Assembly: GCA_032871835.1 (NCBI GenBank)
Contig: CM065301.1
Coordinates: 37,394,405-37,458,404, forward strand
Length of the DNA stretch: 64,000 nucleotides
Direction: 5' to 3'
DNA from: Dipteronia dyeriana
Taxonomy: Eukaryota; Streptophyta; Magnoliopsida; Sapindales; Sapindaceae
The position numbers were made by a program, and so were the translations under genes. Position 1 is the first letter of the stretch. Each line of letters begins with the position of its first letter. Below are positions 43,555 to 56,183 of this stretch, piece by piece. The notes beneath the pieces were generated by a model, which was not told the origin of the DNA, did not search any database, and saw only the letters and a list, made by a program, of their open reading frames with translations.

Positions 43555-44094
43555 ATAGCCGAGTTCACAGAACCAAACCTGGAAGTAAAAAGACTATTGG
43601 ATAAAAGTTTCCCATGGAAACTGTATGTTGATGGTTCTTCAAACACTTATGGCAGCGGGGCAGGGATCGTAGTTCGTACCCCAGAAGGAGATGATGTTGA
43701 ATGTTCCATGAGATTTGATTTCAAAGTAACCAATAATCAAGCCGAGTATGAGGCATTGTTAGCTGGACTAGGAGTCTGTATAGCTCTCGGGGCAGTTGAA
43801 GTCGAGATATTCAGCGATTCACAGGTAGTTGTCAACCATGTTATAGACGAGTACCAGGCCAAAGATGAAGGTATGATAGCCTACCATGACATCGCGAAAC
43901 AGCTCTTCCAAAAATTTAAAGAATACAAGATCGCTCAGATCCCTAGAGAAGAAAATGAAAAGGTTGACGCATTGTCTAAATTAGTGTCGGCAACAACCAC
44001 AATCAGACCAAAAACCATTCCGGTTGCACACCTCCTTAAACCGAGTACAGCTGAACCTAAGCATTTGGAAATTTTAGAAGTCCGAACACCGTAA
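43555..44094 (+). CDS. Element F second RNase H (aRNH, Tat hallmark)
   Basis: An open segment with YVDGSSNTYGSGAGIVV, VTNNQAEYEALLAGL, IFSDSQVVVNHV and EKVDALSKL, which supply the Asp-Glu-Asp-Asp catalytic set. It lies immediately after the first RNase H and before integrase. This additional domain, of plant/archaeal type, is diagnostic of the Tat lineage. All four catalytic residues appear intact. Confidence 0.88.
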   Translation: MAEFTEPNLEVKRLLDKSFPWKLYVDGSSNTYGSGAGIVVRTPEGDDVECSMRFDFKVTNNQAEYEALLAGLGVCIALGAVEVEIFSDSQVVVNHVIDEYQAKDEGMIAYHDIAKQLFQKFKEYKIAQIPREENEKVDALSKLVSATTTIRPKTIPVAHLLKPSTAEPKHLEILEVRTP

Positions 44095-45339
44095 GATATT
44101 TGGATGGTCCAGTTGAGAAGGTTCCTGGAAAAAGGTGTGCTCCCGAAAGATCAGGTACTAGCAAAACGCATCAGGTATCGATCGGCTAGGTATACCGTGA
44201 TCGGAGGAGAATTATACAGAAGGGGGTTTTCCTGAGCTCTCTAGAGATGTGTACCGGAAGAAGATGCATATCGAATACTTCAAGAGATCCATAAAGTAGT
44301 TTGCGGAAACCACACCGGGGGTAGAAGTCTAACGTATAAGGTGCTCAGGCAAGGCTATTACTGGCCTACGCTTTTCTCAGATGCACAACAGTGGTCGGAA
44401 AGTTGCAATACCTATCAAAGGATTGCTAACGATATCTGACAATCCCCAGAAAAGCTCAGAAATCTCACTGCCCCATGGCCATTCGCCATGTAGGGCCTAG
44501 ACCTGATCGGCCCAATGCCTGCTGGGACAGGGTGTGGAGCAAAGCACGCCATAGTAACTGTCGATTATTTCACAAAATGGGCATAAGCTGAAGCACTGGT
44601 GCATATCACAGAAGCCAACACCACAAATTTTGTAAAGAAGAACATACTTTATAGGTTTGGAGTTCCTGACACTATAATCACTGACAATGGCACCCAGTTT
44701 GATAACCAAAAGTTCAGACAGTTGTGCGAGAAGTATCAGATTGCTAACTACTATGCGACACCAGCTCATCCTCAAACAAATGGGCAGATAGAAGCCATAA
44801 ATAATATTATCAAGCACACCATCAAAGCAAAGTTGGATGCCAAAAAAGGAAGCTGGGTTGAAAAGCTTCCTGAAGCATTATGGGCATACCGGACGACAGC
44901 AAGGACTTCAACAGGAGAAACTCCGTTCACCTTAGCGTTCAAAACAGAAGTTGTCATCCCCGTAGAAACATCGTATACGTCCCCCCGGGTCAGGCTATAC
45001 AATGAAGTGCAGAATATTGATATGCTACTATAAAGTTTGGATGAGCTAGAAGAAAAAAGGGAGAAGTCCCGAATAAGAAATACAGAATATCAACAAAGAG
45101 TGGCTCGCCACTACAATTGTCATGTTCAGATCAGAAAATTCCAGCTTGGAGACCTAGTGCTCAGGAGGGTATCACTTAACACGAAAAATAAAGCTGCAGG
45201 TTCCCTGGCAGATAAATGGGAGGGCACATACAAGGTCGAGGGAATAGCTGGCCATGGAGCATATTGGATTGCACGACCCAACGGAGGGGTTTTACCCCGA
45301 CCATACAATGCTCAATATCTAAATATTTTCTATCCTTAA
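44095..45339 (+). pseudogene. Element F integrase
   Basis: The HHCC module (EIHKVVCGNHTGG ... CNTYQR) has its last Cys changed to Tyr. The catalytic core keeps Asp (GLDLIGPMP), Asp (ITDNGTQFDN) and Glu (HPQTNGQIEAIN). The C-terminal segment has GDLVLRRVS, GKWEGTYKVE-like and ARPNGGVLPRPYNAQYL. Stops are TGA near 44234 and 44440, TAG at a Trp near 44491, TAA near 44585 and TAA near 45031. The segment 44599-45033 is otherwise open. Confidence 0.88.
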
Positions 45340-46458
45340 CTTGTTTTTCCTTTTTGTTTTCTTAGTCAGGGCTATTAGTTGCGATAAATGTTAGCTATGG
45401 AATTTAAATGTGTTGATTTTGCAATGATAAATAAAAATTATTCCGGAATTCCGAAAAGAAGCATATGATAATAAGAGCATGATAATAAGAACATGCAAAT
45501 AGAATACTCGGGACCATCAAATCCCGAATGTGTGGAGAAGCTTGAAGGAGCATGTCAGCCGAGCAAGGTCAAATCGACCTTAGCAAAAAGGCAAACTTGG
45601 TGCACCAGATTTTGGAAAATTGCTCTTGAGGCCATCGGAAGAAGTTCCGGTGAAATACGTAGCTGTGTTGAGCAATCTTAAAGAGAGCTCAACGATTCGG
45701 CAAACCCCCTTACGCATAGAAACTGGGGAGACGTGCTTGGTATTGCGTAAGGACTCGAACATATGATCATGGTGAGCCTTGATGTAATGTTCGGGTAACA
45801 ACCGGGTATGAAACACGTAAACTTGCCTGTTTCAATATAACTCGGTTAATAATAAAGAGCCAGTTTAATAAGATACTTGGCAATTAAAGACATTCGGGTA
45901 ACAACCGGTTTAATAAGATACTCGGTTAAGTCACCCGAACACTGAAGAGCCAGTTTAATAAGATACTTGGCGATTAAAGTTATTCAGGTGACAATCGGTT
46001 TAATAAGATACTCGATTGAGTTACCCGGACATCAGCCAGTTTAATACAGCACTCAGCAATAATCAACAATAAACAGATCAAGACCATTCAATTCAGAATA
46101 AAATAGAATTTTATTGCTCTCAAAAAGAATGGTTACAATTCAAAGAACCTTACAAAATATTTATATATATATATATATAAAGGAATCTTCTACAAATTTA
46201 CAAAAGTCAAGGCTTTGAGGATTTCGAGCCTTTATCGATATTCGGGTCTGGCACCATCTCGTATTCACAGAGCAGGCTTTGTTAGACGGCCAAACAATAG
46301 GGTCGACGGTATCATCCATCCACTGGCTGTAATCCTCACCAGGGACCGGCCAGACATCTAGGACCACACCCTCAATTGACTCTTGACTGGCATAAAAGGT
46401 CGAGAGAGAATGCTCGGACGGAATCTTTAAATGCATGGGATAAGGCTCTTTTCCTTGA
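45340..46458 (+). other. Element F region between pol and the antisense gene
   Basis: About 1.1 kb. It contains a tandem repeat of about 90 bp, 2.3 units, at 45855-46060 (aagagccagtttaataagat ... acattcgggtaacaaccgg) and a (TA)n at about 46159-46179. On the minus strand, 46436-46161 is open (MHLKIPSEHSLS ... IVWPSNKA) but I do not recognise it; it may be 3' sequence of the antisense gene. Confidence 0.65.
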
Positions 46459-49098
46459 CTATGTCAGTAGGCTCTCCATTTCTTCATCTGAATCTGAAGA
46501 GACTCCAAGGACCAGTCCACGTGATGTTTGATTGACAGCTTTCAATTAGCTCGAGCCTTTTCAGTCGCCCTATTCTTAACTTTGAAGAATTCGACGGCTG
46601 AAACTAGCCCGCATTGAAATTCCCGAAGAAGTAGGGTATCGTAAGCAGGGGATCTTTTAAAACGATCCATCTCTTGGACTTCAAGTTCCAACCTGGCCTC
46701 TAGGGATAGGGATTCAACTGTCAAAACTTAGAGCTCCAGATCTTTGATTTTTTGGTTATACGCCGACCTCGATTGCTCCGCCTCCTGCTTGGCCTTAAGC
46801 ATGGATTCTTCAATAGAAGATAGAAGATTTTGAAGTGATGCAACCTTCTCTTCTGCCAAAGATGCCTTCTCCTCGACTTCAACCTGCTTCGCCAGACAAT
46901 GGTTGATGAATATTTGTACAGAACTGACCTCTTGCTGATAAGCTTTCTCAGCTCGAGCACGACCTTCCTCACTTGCCTTCAGATGAGCCTCTAGACGCCT
47001 TATTCGATCAGCTTGATGTTGCTGCGTTTGAATTATCTCAGCAAATTTTGCCACCATCTGCAAAGGAATATATTTAGAAATCTGGCAGAAGCAAAACAAT
47101 AAATAAGTCAGATTTAACTTACATAAGATGCACAGTTGAAAACGTTTTGAAGACGTTCGGACAGTAAACCATCTCTAAAGCCACTCCAGCGGTCTTCCCC
47201 AATGAAAGCCCGACCGGAGGACATCCCCCGTAGAATATCTTGGGGAGAAGGATTTAAAGGTGCCCTCGACGGTTCAACCCTTGTATTCCCAACCTCGGGG
47301 ATAGAAGAAGCCCTGTTAGGTTCTGAGTCCGCCGTATCTATTGATGCCTCTTACGCCAACACTCGGAGAAATCTCATCCGTAACATCTTCATCGCTGGAG
47401 TCGATGAATGAGACTACCCTAGGAACTTTAAGAGGACGGGTCAGCGAACTAACTGCCTCTCGCTTCTCACCCCGAGAACGGTGGAAGTTAAGTTTAGCAG
47501 CAGGATCTTCCTGCAGATCGTCCCGAAAAGACTCAGGCACTTGATCAGTAAAGATGTCACCACCATCGCCAGTTTCAAACCGTCCAACAGGCTCTTCACC
47601 CGGGCTTTCACATTGCCTCTCCCTATTATCAGGCAGTTGGGTGTCAGTTGGCTCACTTTGGCCACTTGGATCAGCAGAATCCTGAGTAGAAGGCTGAGCA
47701 CCCTGATAAACGTACTCGTGGATCTGTTCCTCAACAATATCGGTTTCCTCATCAGACTTGGGTGGAGAAATACCTTCATCGCCCTGACGGAAAGCTTCTT
47801 TTCTACTCTCCTGCAGAATCGACTTCACCTGGCGAGCCTGAAGATCGCTGACGACGTCTGTATCGAACACTTAAAAAAAAAAGATTCATGTCAGAAAATA
47901 AAAAGCAGGAAAATACAATAAAAAGAACGCCGGGTCACTTACATCGCCTGCGATGGCTCGAAATCTGTCTGAAGAAGCCGAGCTTTATCAAATCCTCCTC
48001 TTTAAAAAGGTAGTTCTTGCTCCTCTTCTCTAGAGTACGAACAGTTGTCCGAGTAAGCCTCTTTAGCTCAGAATCACTATAATCAATTATTTTTTTGTTC
48101 CACACTTCGGGGAAACAGAAGAAACGGGGAACACTCAACACCGTTCGGGAATCCCGAGATCCAACAGTGACATTGAGCCCGAGAGCCCCTCTAATGAAAA
48201 ACCAACTGTTTTTCCAGAACTTGTTGGATGTAAGGAATCCCCATACAAAACCCTTCTCTTTTGGGTCATCAGAGGTGTCGACCTCCCGATTCACCTTCGC
48301 TTCTTTGGGGACCCAGCCGTCCGATGGAGTAGATGTAAGAAAATAGGTCCCCATCTTGCTAACCTGCCTCAGTGTAAAGAAATGCCTGATTTTATTTGGG
48401 GAAGGAGGCGAAAGGTTCATTCTACTGAACATATGCCACAGGCACATCAAGACTTTATAACTTTTCAGGGCCAACTGAGCTGCGACTATCCCTGCTTCAG
48501 CCAAAAACCAGGCAATAAATGGCTGAAAGGGAAGTGTGACACCACAGCATAGCATTGATCCATAAATCGCGACCATACCCTCAAGAGGACTCCATGCGGC
48601 TCTATCCCCCGCAAGAACCAGAGTGACCGAGTCGGGCAAGTCGAATCGGGAGCAGTATTTTTCTATTTCAGCTGGCCCGATCACATTCGGTTCAGTATCG
48701 AAACCACTCGGGTGAACATCAGAAAATGTAAGACCAGACACCCTGGACACCACATCAACATCATTCTCGTTAACAGCCTGTTCCCTGATCTGAACATTGT
48801 TCGAGCCATGCTTGTGTACCTCACTTCTTCTTTGATGTTTACCCATCCTTCGAAAAGATACCCTACGGTCAGAAACGTCAGAATCAGAACTAGATGAAGT
48901 ATCAGATGAATAAGAACTTGCTATAGGATTAAAAATGACGTCAGGGCAAAGCCCATAAACGTCGACTTCTAAAAATGAAGGTTCACCAGGAGGAGTTTTC
49001 CCCAACAATCTTCGAACACAGGAAACTAACTAATAATCCCCACGATTTAGAGCATCAAGAGCTATATTACAAAGACAAAGGCGAGATGAAGGCTCCAT
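46459..49098 (-). pseudogene. Antisense three-exon gene of element F (Transposase_28 / putative gypsy-type transposon ORF)
   Basis: Exon 1 runs 49098-47943, exon 2 47869-47123, exon 3 47057-46459. The introns are 73 and 65 bp, both beginning GTAAGT and ending AG (TTTTTTAAG; CCTTTGCAG), and splicing keeps the frame at each junction. Start ATG at 49098 (MEPSSRLCLC). Exon 1 has a Ser/Asp-rich stretch, then IEKYCSRFDLPDS, VAIYGSMLCCGVTLPFQPF and FLAEAGIVAAQLALKSYKVL, fitting the domain of antisense ORFs in Tat elements. Exon 2 is acidic. Exon 3 is a coiled coil (MVAKFAEIIQTQQHQADRI onwards) ending VSSDSDEEMESLLT. Two in-frame stops (TAG near 49032, TAA at 46725) and two frameshifts (about 47345 and 46540) inactivate it. 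Function is unknown. Confidence 0.8.
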
Positions 49099-49590
49099 CG
49101 AAACTAACCTTAAAAAGAATGGAATACTGGAGCAAAAACCCTTGATGAAGAAAGCGATCTGCAGCGAAATCCGGACTGATAGGAAAATTTTGGTTTTCTC
49201 AAATAAGAATAAACTACCACAAATTCGGTGAAGAATTTAAAGGGGTGGTGACACGAAACCCTAAGGCCTCGAGGTGGGAAAAATTTATGATGAGGCTTGA
49301 TGACGTAGGCGGCTTTGAGGAAACTCAAAAATCATTTCTCATAAGTGATATATAAAAACGAAGAAACTAGGTACACGTGTCAAAACAGAAACTAGCCATC
49401 GACCGTCAAAACTTCAAAACATCGCCATCATTTAAAATCTCGCGTGATAAAGTGAATCGAAATTACAGGGTCACCATTAAGACAGTCCATTATGACAAGA
49501 CGGCTATTCTGACGCGAGTAAAAATTGAGATAATTAAAATACTCTTGTCCAAAATGAAATTCACTCTGTAAAAATATTTAAAGAGGGTAT
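49099..49590 (-). promoter_or_regulatory. Region upstream of the antisense gene, with the element F PPT at its end
   Basis: About 490 bp with no coding sequence between the antisense start and the 3' LTR. Any antisense promoter must lie here or in the LTR. The plus-strand PPT-like AAAGAGGGTAT occupies about 49580-49590, directly before the LTR. Confidence 0.45.
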
Positions 49591-50408
49591 TGTCGTATGT
49601 GAATTTCACCAAGCATACACGTCATCAATAAGAGGGAGAAAATTGCCAGATGGACGTCCAAATAAGCACTTAGGAAACCCGAGTAAACAAGTATCAAGGC
49701 AAGACCTACTCGGGATTAGATAACAATTAAACTTACTCGGGGTGAGTAAAAAAACATTTTTCAATCGGATCATGAGACGTCATTCGGACCAGCATACTTA
49801 ACATTATACTCGGGATAAGCACGACAATCGAGTAAGAAGCTTAGAGAGTAGTCCACAAGTCAAGTCAAAAGGCTCCTTATTAAAGAAGGATTCTAAAGAA
49901 AGAGAATGTTAAGCATAAAGGGTTCCTCCTCCTAGAACACTGCTGATTCTCCAAGAAGGCTATACTCTTATAAGAAATAAGTGCTAATCGGACTATGCTA
50001 CTAGAATCGCATTTAATCTCATTACTAGCTTCCGAAACAAGAAAGAATACAAATCTACTTCAAGCAAGTAACCGAAATCACAATTAAATACAAAGATCCT
50101 GTATTACTTGTAAAAAGCAGATTAGGGTTCTATAAAACGTGTAAATAGACCCATAATCTCATATAGATGATATAGCAGACACATCAGTGATAAAAAAATA
50201 TTAAAAGAGAGATCGAGGATTGTAATTACTTTCTTCATTGTGGATTTTGGCTAGGTGGATCATATAACCACCCGTGGATGTTTCTCCTATCACCGGAGTT
50301 TTACCACGTAAAACAGGTGTCTTATTACTTCCTTTTTCTCTCCTATTTGATTTTTAGCTAAAATCCGGTTCTTGTTGGCTTTTCTGACAAAATCCAGAAA
50401 CGAACGTC

Positions 50409-50412
<4 letters not shown>
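49591..50412 (+). repeat. Element F 3' LTR (822 bp)
   Basis: TGTCGTATGTGAATTTCACC ... GTCAACA. Compared with the 5' LTR it lacks about 30 bp after cttaggaaac and has scattered substitutions. The proximal TATAAATA has become TGTAAATA. Confidence 0.92.

Positions 50413-50471
<59 letters not shown>
50411..50471. repeat. (CA)20 then (TA)n microsatellite at the F LTR end
   Basis: The LTR terminus CAACA runs straight into 40 bases of CA repeats and 21 bases of TA repeats. The expansion hides the target duplication. Confidence 0.95.
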
Positions 50472-51825
50472 TGATAAAACTAATCGATTCCAATCTTTTA
50501 AGATATCTCATATCTTTAAAGATATTAATCAATTAGTTTTGAATTCAAACTCTTTAAATTTAAAATTAAATATCCAAATTAATAAAAAAAGAAATCAAAT
50601 TATTTTATCTTTAAAAATTAAATATCAATCAACACCCTCCAACTAATGATTAATTACACAATTAAATAATCTAATTATTTAATTACACAATTTAATTACA
50701 CAGTTAAATAATCTCATTATTCAATTAATTCCCGAATAAATACGTGTCACTTTCGTAACACAATTAATTAGACAATCCAATGAATTTACCGTGGCCCTTG
50801 TTACCTAAATCGATCGGGCTAACAAGGGGATCTAATGGTCCCACAGTATTTTGAGCTCTATTAATCCTTGGAATCATTAATTAAAGTCTTTAATTAATAT
50901 TCCTTGATTATTAACTCTGGTGTTATTCCACTAAAAACCCGAAACAACACTCTCTCAACTGCAGACGCTTTTACACAGACCGATAAAACTCGGTGTCCAT
51001 CGATATAGCTATTACATATGGTGTGATCCTCCCCAATAGTTCATAATTAGAGTTGGGTCATAATGTCCGTTATACCCCTCTAATTACATATATTCTTTAA
51101 GTATCGTTGATTCTTTAATGGACAAAAAATCCTATTTCCTCACGGAATTAGGACAGCGCTCATATTGTCCAAGCTCTGAATCAACCCTTGAGGGAACTAC
51201 AGTCTACTTCTCACAAGAAGGAGGGGATTCCACTATTGTTTACAAACCTTCCTAACCACAAGCCAAATCGCAATACCAACATATGGAGCATATTAATCGG
51301 GAACTGCATCCGACTTCACCCATGGTATATCAAAGACCATGATCTAACCTAAAGGAGTTGATAAGACACTCAGGTTTAAGATCACCCACATATAGCCATC
51401 ATTAGTTGATATATATGAATCTCATGGTAAACAGATTTTGGTGAGAGATTCATATAGATCATGGCCCAGTCCTATATGATCACATCATACAAGGTGCCTC
51501 CATTCTCATATCTCATATCTCATTTGAATGATTCAGAATAGAATCGTCGTACATTACAGAATGAACCACAGCTATAGATTAACCACAAATAAAGTACCCA
51601 GCTTTATTTGCTATCTATGGATTCTTTAAATTGCACCTCTCTTACTGCATCCATCCGTATATGACACTCATATACATATTTTGAGATTACATCTGGCAAT
51701 CTTGGATTTTAAATATACACACAAGTTATAAAATAATCGACACAACAAGAATGAATTGAACTTTTCCTTTTATTTATTTAATAAATCCATTTACAAATTA
51801 CATCTTTAGGGCATAAACCCCAACA
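50413..51825 (-). repeat. Copia G 3' LTR, right part
   Basis: The right end ...AAACCCCAACA is followed by the minus-strand PPT, so the minus strand starts TGTTGGGGTTTATGCCC, a common start of Tork-type plant copia LTRs. It contains no gene. The left side is interrupted by element F. Confidence 0.75.
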
Positions 51826-51836
51826 ATCTCCCACTT
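51826..51836 (-). other. Polypurine tract of copia G
   Basis: The minus strand reads AAGTGGGAGAT immediately before the LTR and 3 bp after the pol stop codon (51840-51842). Confidence 0.88.
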
Positions 51837-51839
51837 GCT

Positions 51840-54214
51840 TTAAAGCATTTGAGGCAAGTCTCGTAACCCTAGACCATCTAAGTGACCCAAAAACACTTTA
51901 GCTGGTAAGGTCTTCGTAAATGGATCAGCATGGTTGTCTTTTGAGGCTATCTTGGTGACGATCATATCTTCTCTCTTCATTATCTCTCTAATGAGATGAT
52001 ACTTTCTCTCTATATGCTTCCCTCATTTGTGGCTTCTTTGTTCTTTGGAATTAGCCACATCACCAATGTTATCGCAATAAAGTGTGATGGGGTTATCCAG
52101 ATCTGGAACAACTTCCAGATCACTCAAGGACTTACGGAGCCAAACAAACTCGTTAGTAGCTTCACAAGCGGCTTCAAATTCGCCTTCCATGCTGGAGTCA
52201 ACCATGCAAGATTGCTTGATACTTCTCTAGACAATGGCTCCACCACCCAGGGTGAATACTGATCCAGACATGGATTTCCTAGAATCCCTGTGTGATTGAA
52301 AATCAGAATCTGTGTATCCTAACGGGATCAAATCCTACCCAGAATACACTAGCATATAACCTCTCGTTCTCCGAAGATACTTGAGAATTGTCTTGACAAC
52401 AACCTAACGATCCAATCTTTGGTTGGACTGGTATCTGCTGACTACTCCCACTGCATAGCAGATGTTCGGTCTCATGCATAACATAGCATACATGAGGCTA
52501 CCTACTGCCGATGCATAAGGTGCACATCTTATATCCGCAACTTCTTGAGGTGTCTTAGGACACTGTTCCTTAGACAAGTGAACTCCATGCCTGGAAGGTA
52601 AATTACCTTTCTTGGAGTTTTGCATCGAAAATTGCACAAGAATCTTGTCGATATATGATGCCTGAGACAATGCTATGAGTTTGTTCTTACGATCCCTTAT
52701 AAGTTGGATCCCTAGAACATAACTTGCCTCTTCCAAATCTTTCATATGGAATTGGCTAGCCAACCAGCTCTTTACATCAGACAATACTCCCACATCATTT
52801 TCAATGAGTATGATATCATCTAAGTATAGGATCAAGAAAACTACTTTCTTGTCAATGATGTACTTGTAGACACAAGGCTCATCTACGTTCTACTCGAAGC
52901 CGTAGGTTTTGATCACATCATCAAACCTTATGTTCTAAGATCTAGATGCTTGCATAAGTCTATAAATGGACCTTTACAGCTTGCAAACCTTTTTATCTTG
53001 ATCTGTAGACACGAATCCCTCTGGTTGCATCATATAAATTCTCTCATCAAGATTGCCATTTAGGAATCCAGTCTTGACGTCCATTTGCCAAATTTCATAA
53101 TCGATATAGGCAATAATGGATAAGAGAATCCTAATAGACTTAAACATGGCTACTAGCGAGAAGGTCTCTTCCTAATCAACCCCCTCTTTCTGGGTATAAA
53201 CCTTGGCCATTAGCCTTACTTTGAAGGTCTCTACCTTCCCGTATACTCCTCTCTTTCTCTTATAGATCCACTTACACCCTATGGGTTTTACTCCACCCTG
53301 TAAGTCTATAAAATCCCAGACTGAGTTAGAGTACATGGACTCCATCTTGAGATTAATGGCTTTAAGTCATTCCTTTTTATCAGGATCTTCCATTGTATTC
53401 TTAAATGTCAATGGATCATCCACACTATCAGCAAAGATAACACCTTATCCCTCACCTATACCTAAATAGCATCCAGGTTATCTCACAACCCTCTCACTAC
53501 GTCTAGGTGGTAGTGTATTCTGATCAGAAACCATTTGACTCTCAGATTTTTATGGATCAAAAACTCTTGTTGATGAATCACTAGTCTCACTAGGCTCCAA
53601 CTCATTCAATACAATCTTATAATGATGTTTATGGTCACTAATATAATTATCCTCAAGAAATGTTGCATTTGTCGATACAAATACTTTGTTATCTTCGGGA
53701 CTATAGAAGTGTTCATCTCTGGTCTCTTTGGAGTATCCTACAAACAAGCAGTACACGGACTTGGAGTCTACCTTTCCACTTCTGTTCTTTAGCACGTGTG
53801 CTAGGCACCTCTATATGCAGAAATGTCGCAAACTAGCTTTACGACCATTTCATAAATTTAAGGGAGTCTTAGGAATAGATTTGGATGGCACCATATTCAA
53901 AATGTATGACCCTTTTTGTAACGCATATCCCCAGAAGGAATTTGGTAATGATGAGAAACTAATCATAGATCTTACCATTTCCAATAGGGTTCTATTTCTC
54001 CTCTCCACTACACCATTTTGCTGAGGTGTACCGGGAGCTGTGAGTTAGGAAACTATCGTATGCTTGACCATGAAGTCTTCAAATCTTGGTCAAGGTACTC
54101 ACCTCCACGATCCGATAGTAGTGACTTGATAGTCCTAACTAATTGATTCTTAACTTCAGCTCAGAATTCTTTGAACATTTCAAATGTTTCCAACATTCGT
54201 TGCATTAGGTAGAC
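51840..54214 (-). pseudogene. pol: Copia G pol: integrase end, RT and RNase H, Tork-like
   Basis: On the minus strand from 54214: part of the integrase core (SDRGGEYL near 54110), then its C-terminal segment (LKNRSGKVDSKSVYCLFVGYS, 53795-53550), a degraded RT N-terminal part (53460-52840), RT with ILYLDDIILI near 52830 followed by SLMYAMLCMRPNICYAVG (52835-52404), and RNase H (FEAACEATNEFVWLRK, TLYCDN, 52205 on) ending HADPFTKTLPAKVFLGHL with a stop at 51840. The catalytic YVDD is LDD here. Frames are broken repeatedly. The integrase is cut at 54214 by the LTR terminus of copia D. The rest of G must lie beyond the window. Confidence 0.82.
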
Positions 54215-56183
54215 TGAAATTCCCTTAATCTTTATAGTGTGAATATACCAAGAAGGGGGTGAATAGGTATATGTTCCAATTTTTATCTTCTTTTTAAAAA
54301 CAATGCAATTCTAACAATGCTTAATGAAAATTGCAAACAAAGACACAAAATATTTACGTGGTAAAATCTCCAAAGAGAAAACATCCACGTGATGATACCA
54401 CAACCACCTGTAAAAGAAAATCCATTATTTCAAATAGAGTTACACACTCAAGCAATCACACATGCTCTACACGCTCTCACTCTCACTCTATCTTGAACCT
54501 AGTGATCTACTAAGCCGACTTCCTACCCAAGACCCCCTGTCTATAGGAAGATTTCTTGCTCACATATCCGTATCCTCCCGACCCTATGCAAGACTTATTG
54601 CTTGACTATCTGAGTCCTCACGACTCTAGCCAAGACTTCCTTGCTCGACAATCTAAGGCTTCACACCTCTTGCAAAGACTTCCACCTGCTTAGCTACCCA
54701 AGTCCTCCCGACTCTAGCTAAGACTTACAATTGCTCAAATCAAAGAATCACTATAAGATATGAGACTTTCTACCTCTTTACAAGGCATCTAAGTGATCAT
54801 GAATGCAAAACGTAAACAAGCACTCAATATAGAAAATGATGATCAACAAATTCTATGGACAAGCAACTAGATGACTAGATTATGCTTTCAAAGATCAATC
54901 ACAAAATGTATCTAGACAACTTAAGCATGTTATCAACTAAGAACATAGATATGAAAAATATAGACATCAATTGAAACAAAACCTAGTTCTTAGAAAAAAT
55001 GAAATTAGATCTAGAAACAATAAATCAAACATAAGAACAAAGAATTTCTAGAAAATATAAACAAATGCAGACATCCTTTGGTTTTGGAAATGCTTAGGGT
55101 TTGTAGAACTCTTTAAGACACTCGAAATCGATTTTTGAATCAAGTGATTCGGAGTAGAAATGAAGATGTTATCACAAAAACAAAAATCAAAATGTTTAGA
55201 GAAAAATTGTGCACTTGTTCTTCAATTTCTCAACTTGTTCTTATCTACTGAAATGGGAAGGAATGAGAGGTTTTAAAGAGTGAAAAGCCAAAAAGACATT
55301 TTTGCCCTTCTTCCTTAGTGTCTCCCCAAAATGGCACGTGGGCATCTCTGGGCAGAGCACTCTTGTGGCCTAGATGGCCACACGCCATCTCGGTATGGTG
55401 CTTGGTGATGGCTTAAGCCGTCGCACCTCACCCCTTGCGCTCTCCTCGCGTTCTTCGACCGTTCTTTAACCTCCGAATTCCGAATTCAAATTCGTTTAAA
55501 GATTACAAACCAGGACTCCCTTACGGACATGGAAATATAAGATACTCAACCCAAAAAATAAAAATTGGACTCGATATATGAAGACGAAGACAATGTATGC
55601 ATCATGAGTTGAAAGTGTAGTATCTTTTTACTTAGAACTTGAAATCAATAGAATGAGTAACCGAAATGACCGAAACTCAATTATGAACAATCTAAGACTA
55701 AAATCAAGTTCAAGATCCATGTTATACAAACACATAATCCAAAAAACACATTTCACACAAGAATACAAACTACATAGAGATAGCCTCCGATCATGCATTT
55801 TCCAAAACATGTTACTTTCATACCAATGCATGAGCAGTCAACTTCAAGTGTGTGAAAGTGTTATACCAAATGATGCACTATGATGCAGGGACACAAATAT
55901 ATGAATTGTGTGTGCATACGCATATAATGATGCACAACTAAGTAGGGACACATATGAATGAATTGTGTGTGTGTGCGCCTACGCCTACGCCTTGCAAGAG
56001 AAAGAAGGATCTCGATACCTTAGCATCCAAGAATAGTACTAATCCTCTTGAAGACGAACTTTACATCAGAAGTTGCTTTTCTTCCTTGAAGCTCTTATCA
56101 TAACGAACCACTTAAGCAACTAAGCATTACAAAAAATGAAATTTTGTTATTGAATCAAGCCAACACAAATCTAAAACCTAACA
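54215..56183 (-). repeat. Copia D 3' LTR (1969 bp)
   Basis: TGAAATTCCCTTAATC ... CCTAACA. It matches 61941 onwards but lacks about 230 bp present in the 5' LTR at roughly 62785-63015. It has the 42-bp-type repeats in fewer, looser copies (54540-54740) and the palindrome pair at 55328-55348 and 55371-55391. Confidence 0.9.

Larger units (their letters stand above)
38762..50412 (+). mobile_element. Tat-lineage Ty3/gypsy element F, nearly complete
   Basis: 11.65 kb: 5' LTR 38762-39626, PBS from 39628, gag, protease, RT, RNase H, a second RNase H, integrase (to 45339), 90-bp repeats, an antisense spliced gene (49098-46459), PPT and 3' LTR 49591-50412. The second RNase H and the antisense ORF place it in the Tat lineage. 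The LTRs are readily alignable, with scattered substitutions and a roughly 30-bp deletion in the 3' copy. Numerous stops show that it is no longer autonomous. A target duplication is not evident because the right flank is a microsatellite. Confidence 0.9.

Noticed and set aside
43555..44094. A host RNase H-like gene
   Set aside because: It is in frame with the surrounding Tat pol and is the lineage's known second RNase H.
39677..45339. Endogenous pararetrovirus (caulimovirid) origin
   Set aside because: Presence of integrase, LTRs, PBS and PPT and absence of movement protein fit a Ty3/gypsy retrotransposon.
47202..47544. Plus-strand open frames around 47202-47921 as a sense gene downstream of integrase
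   Set aside because: The minus-strand frame explains the region better, with conserved splice sites and continuous coiled coil.
38757..50417. Five-base target duplication of element F
   Set aside because: The left flank TATAT has no counterpart at the right end, where a CA repeat begins; it may be hidden by microsatellite growth, so I do not claim it.
53728..54024. Plus-strand open frames over copia pol (also 58654-59064, 59614-59868, 60392-60712)
   Set aside because: Antisense shadows of integrase, RT and protease on the minus strand.
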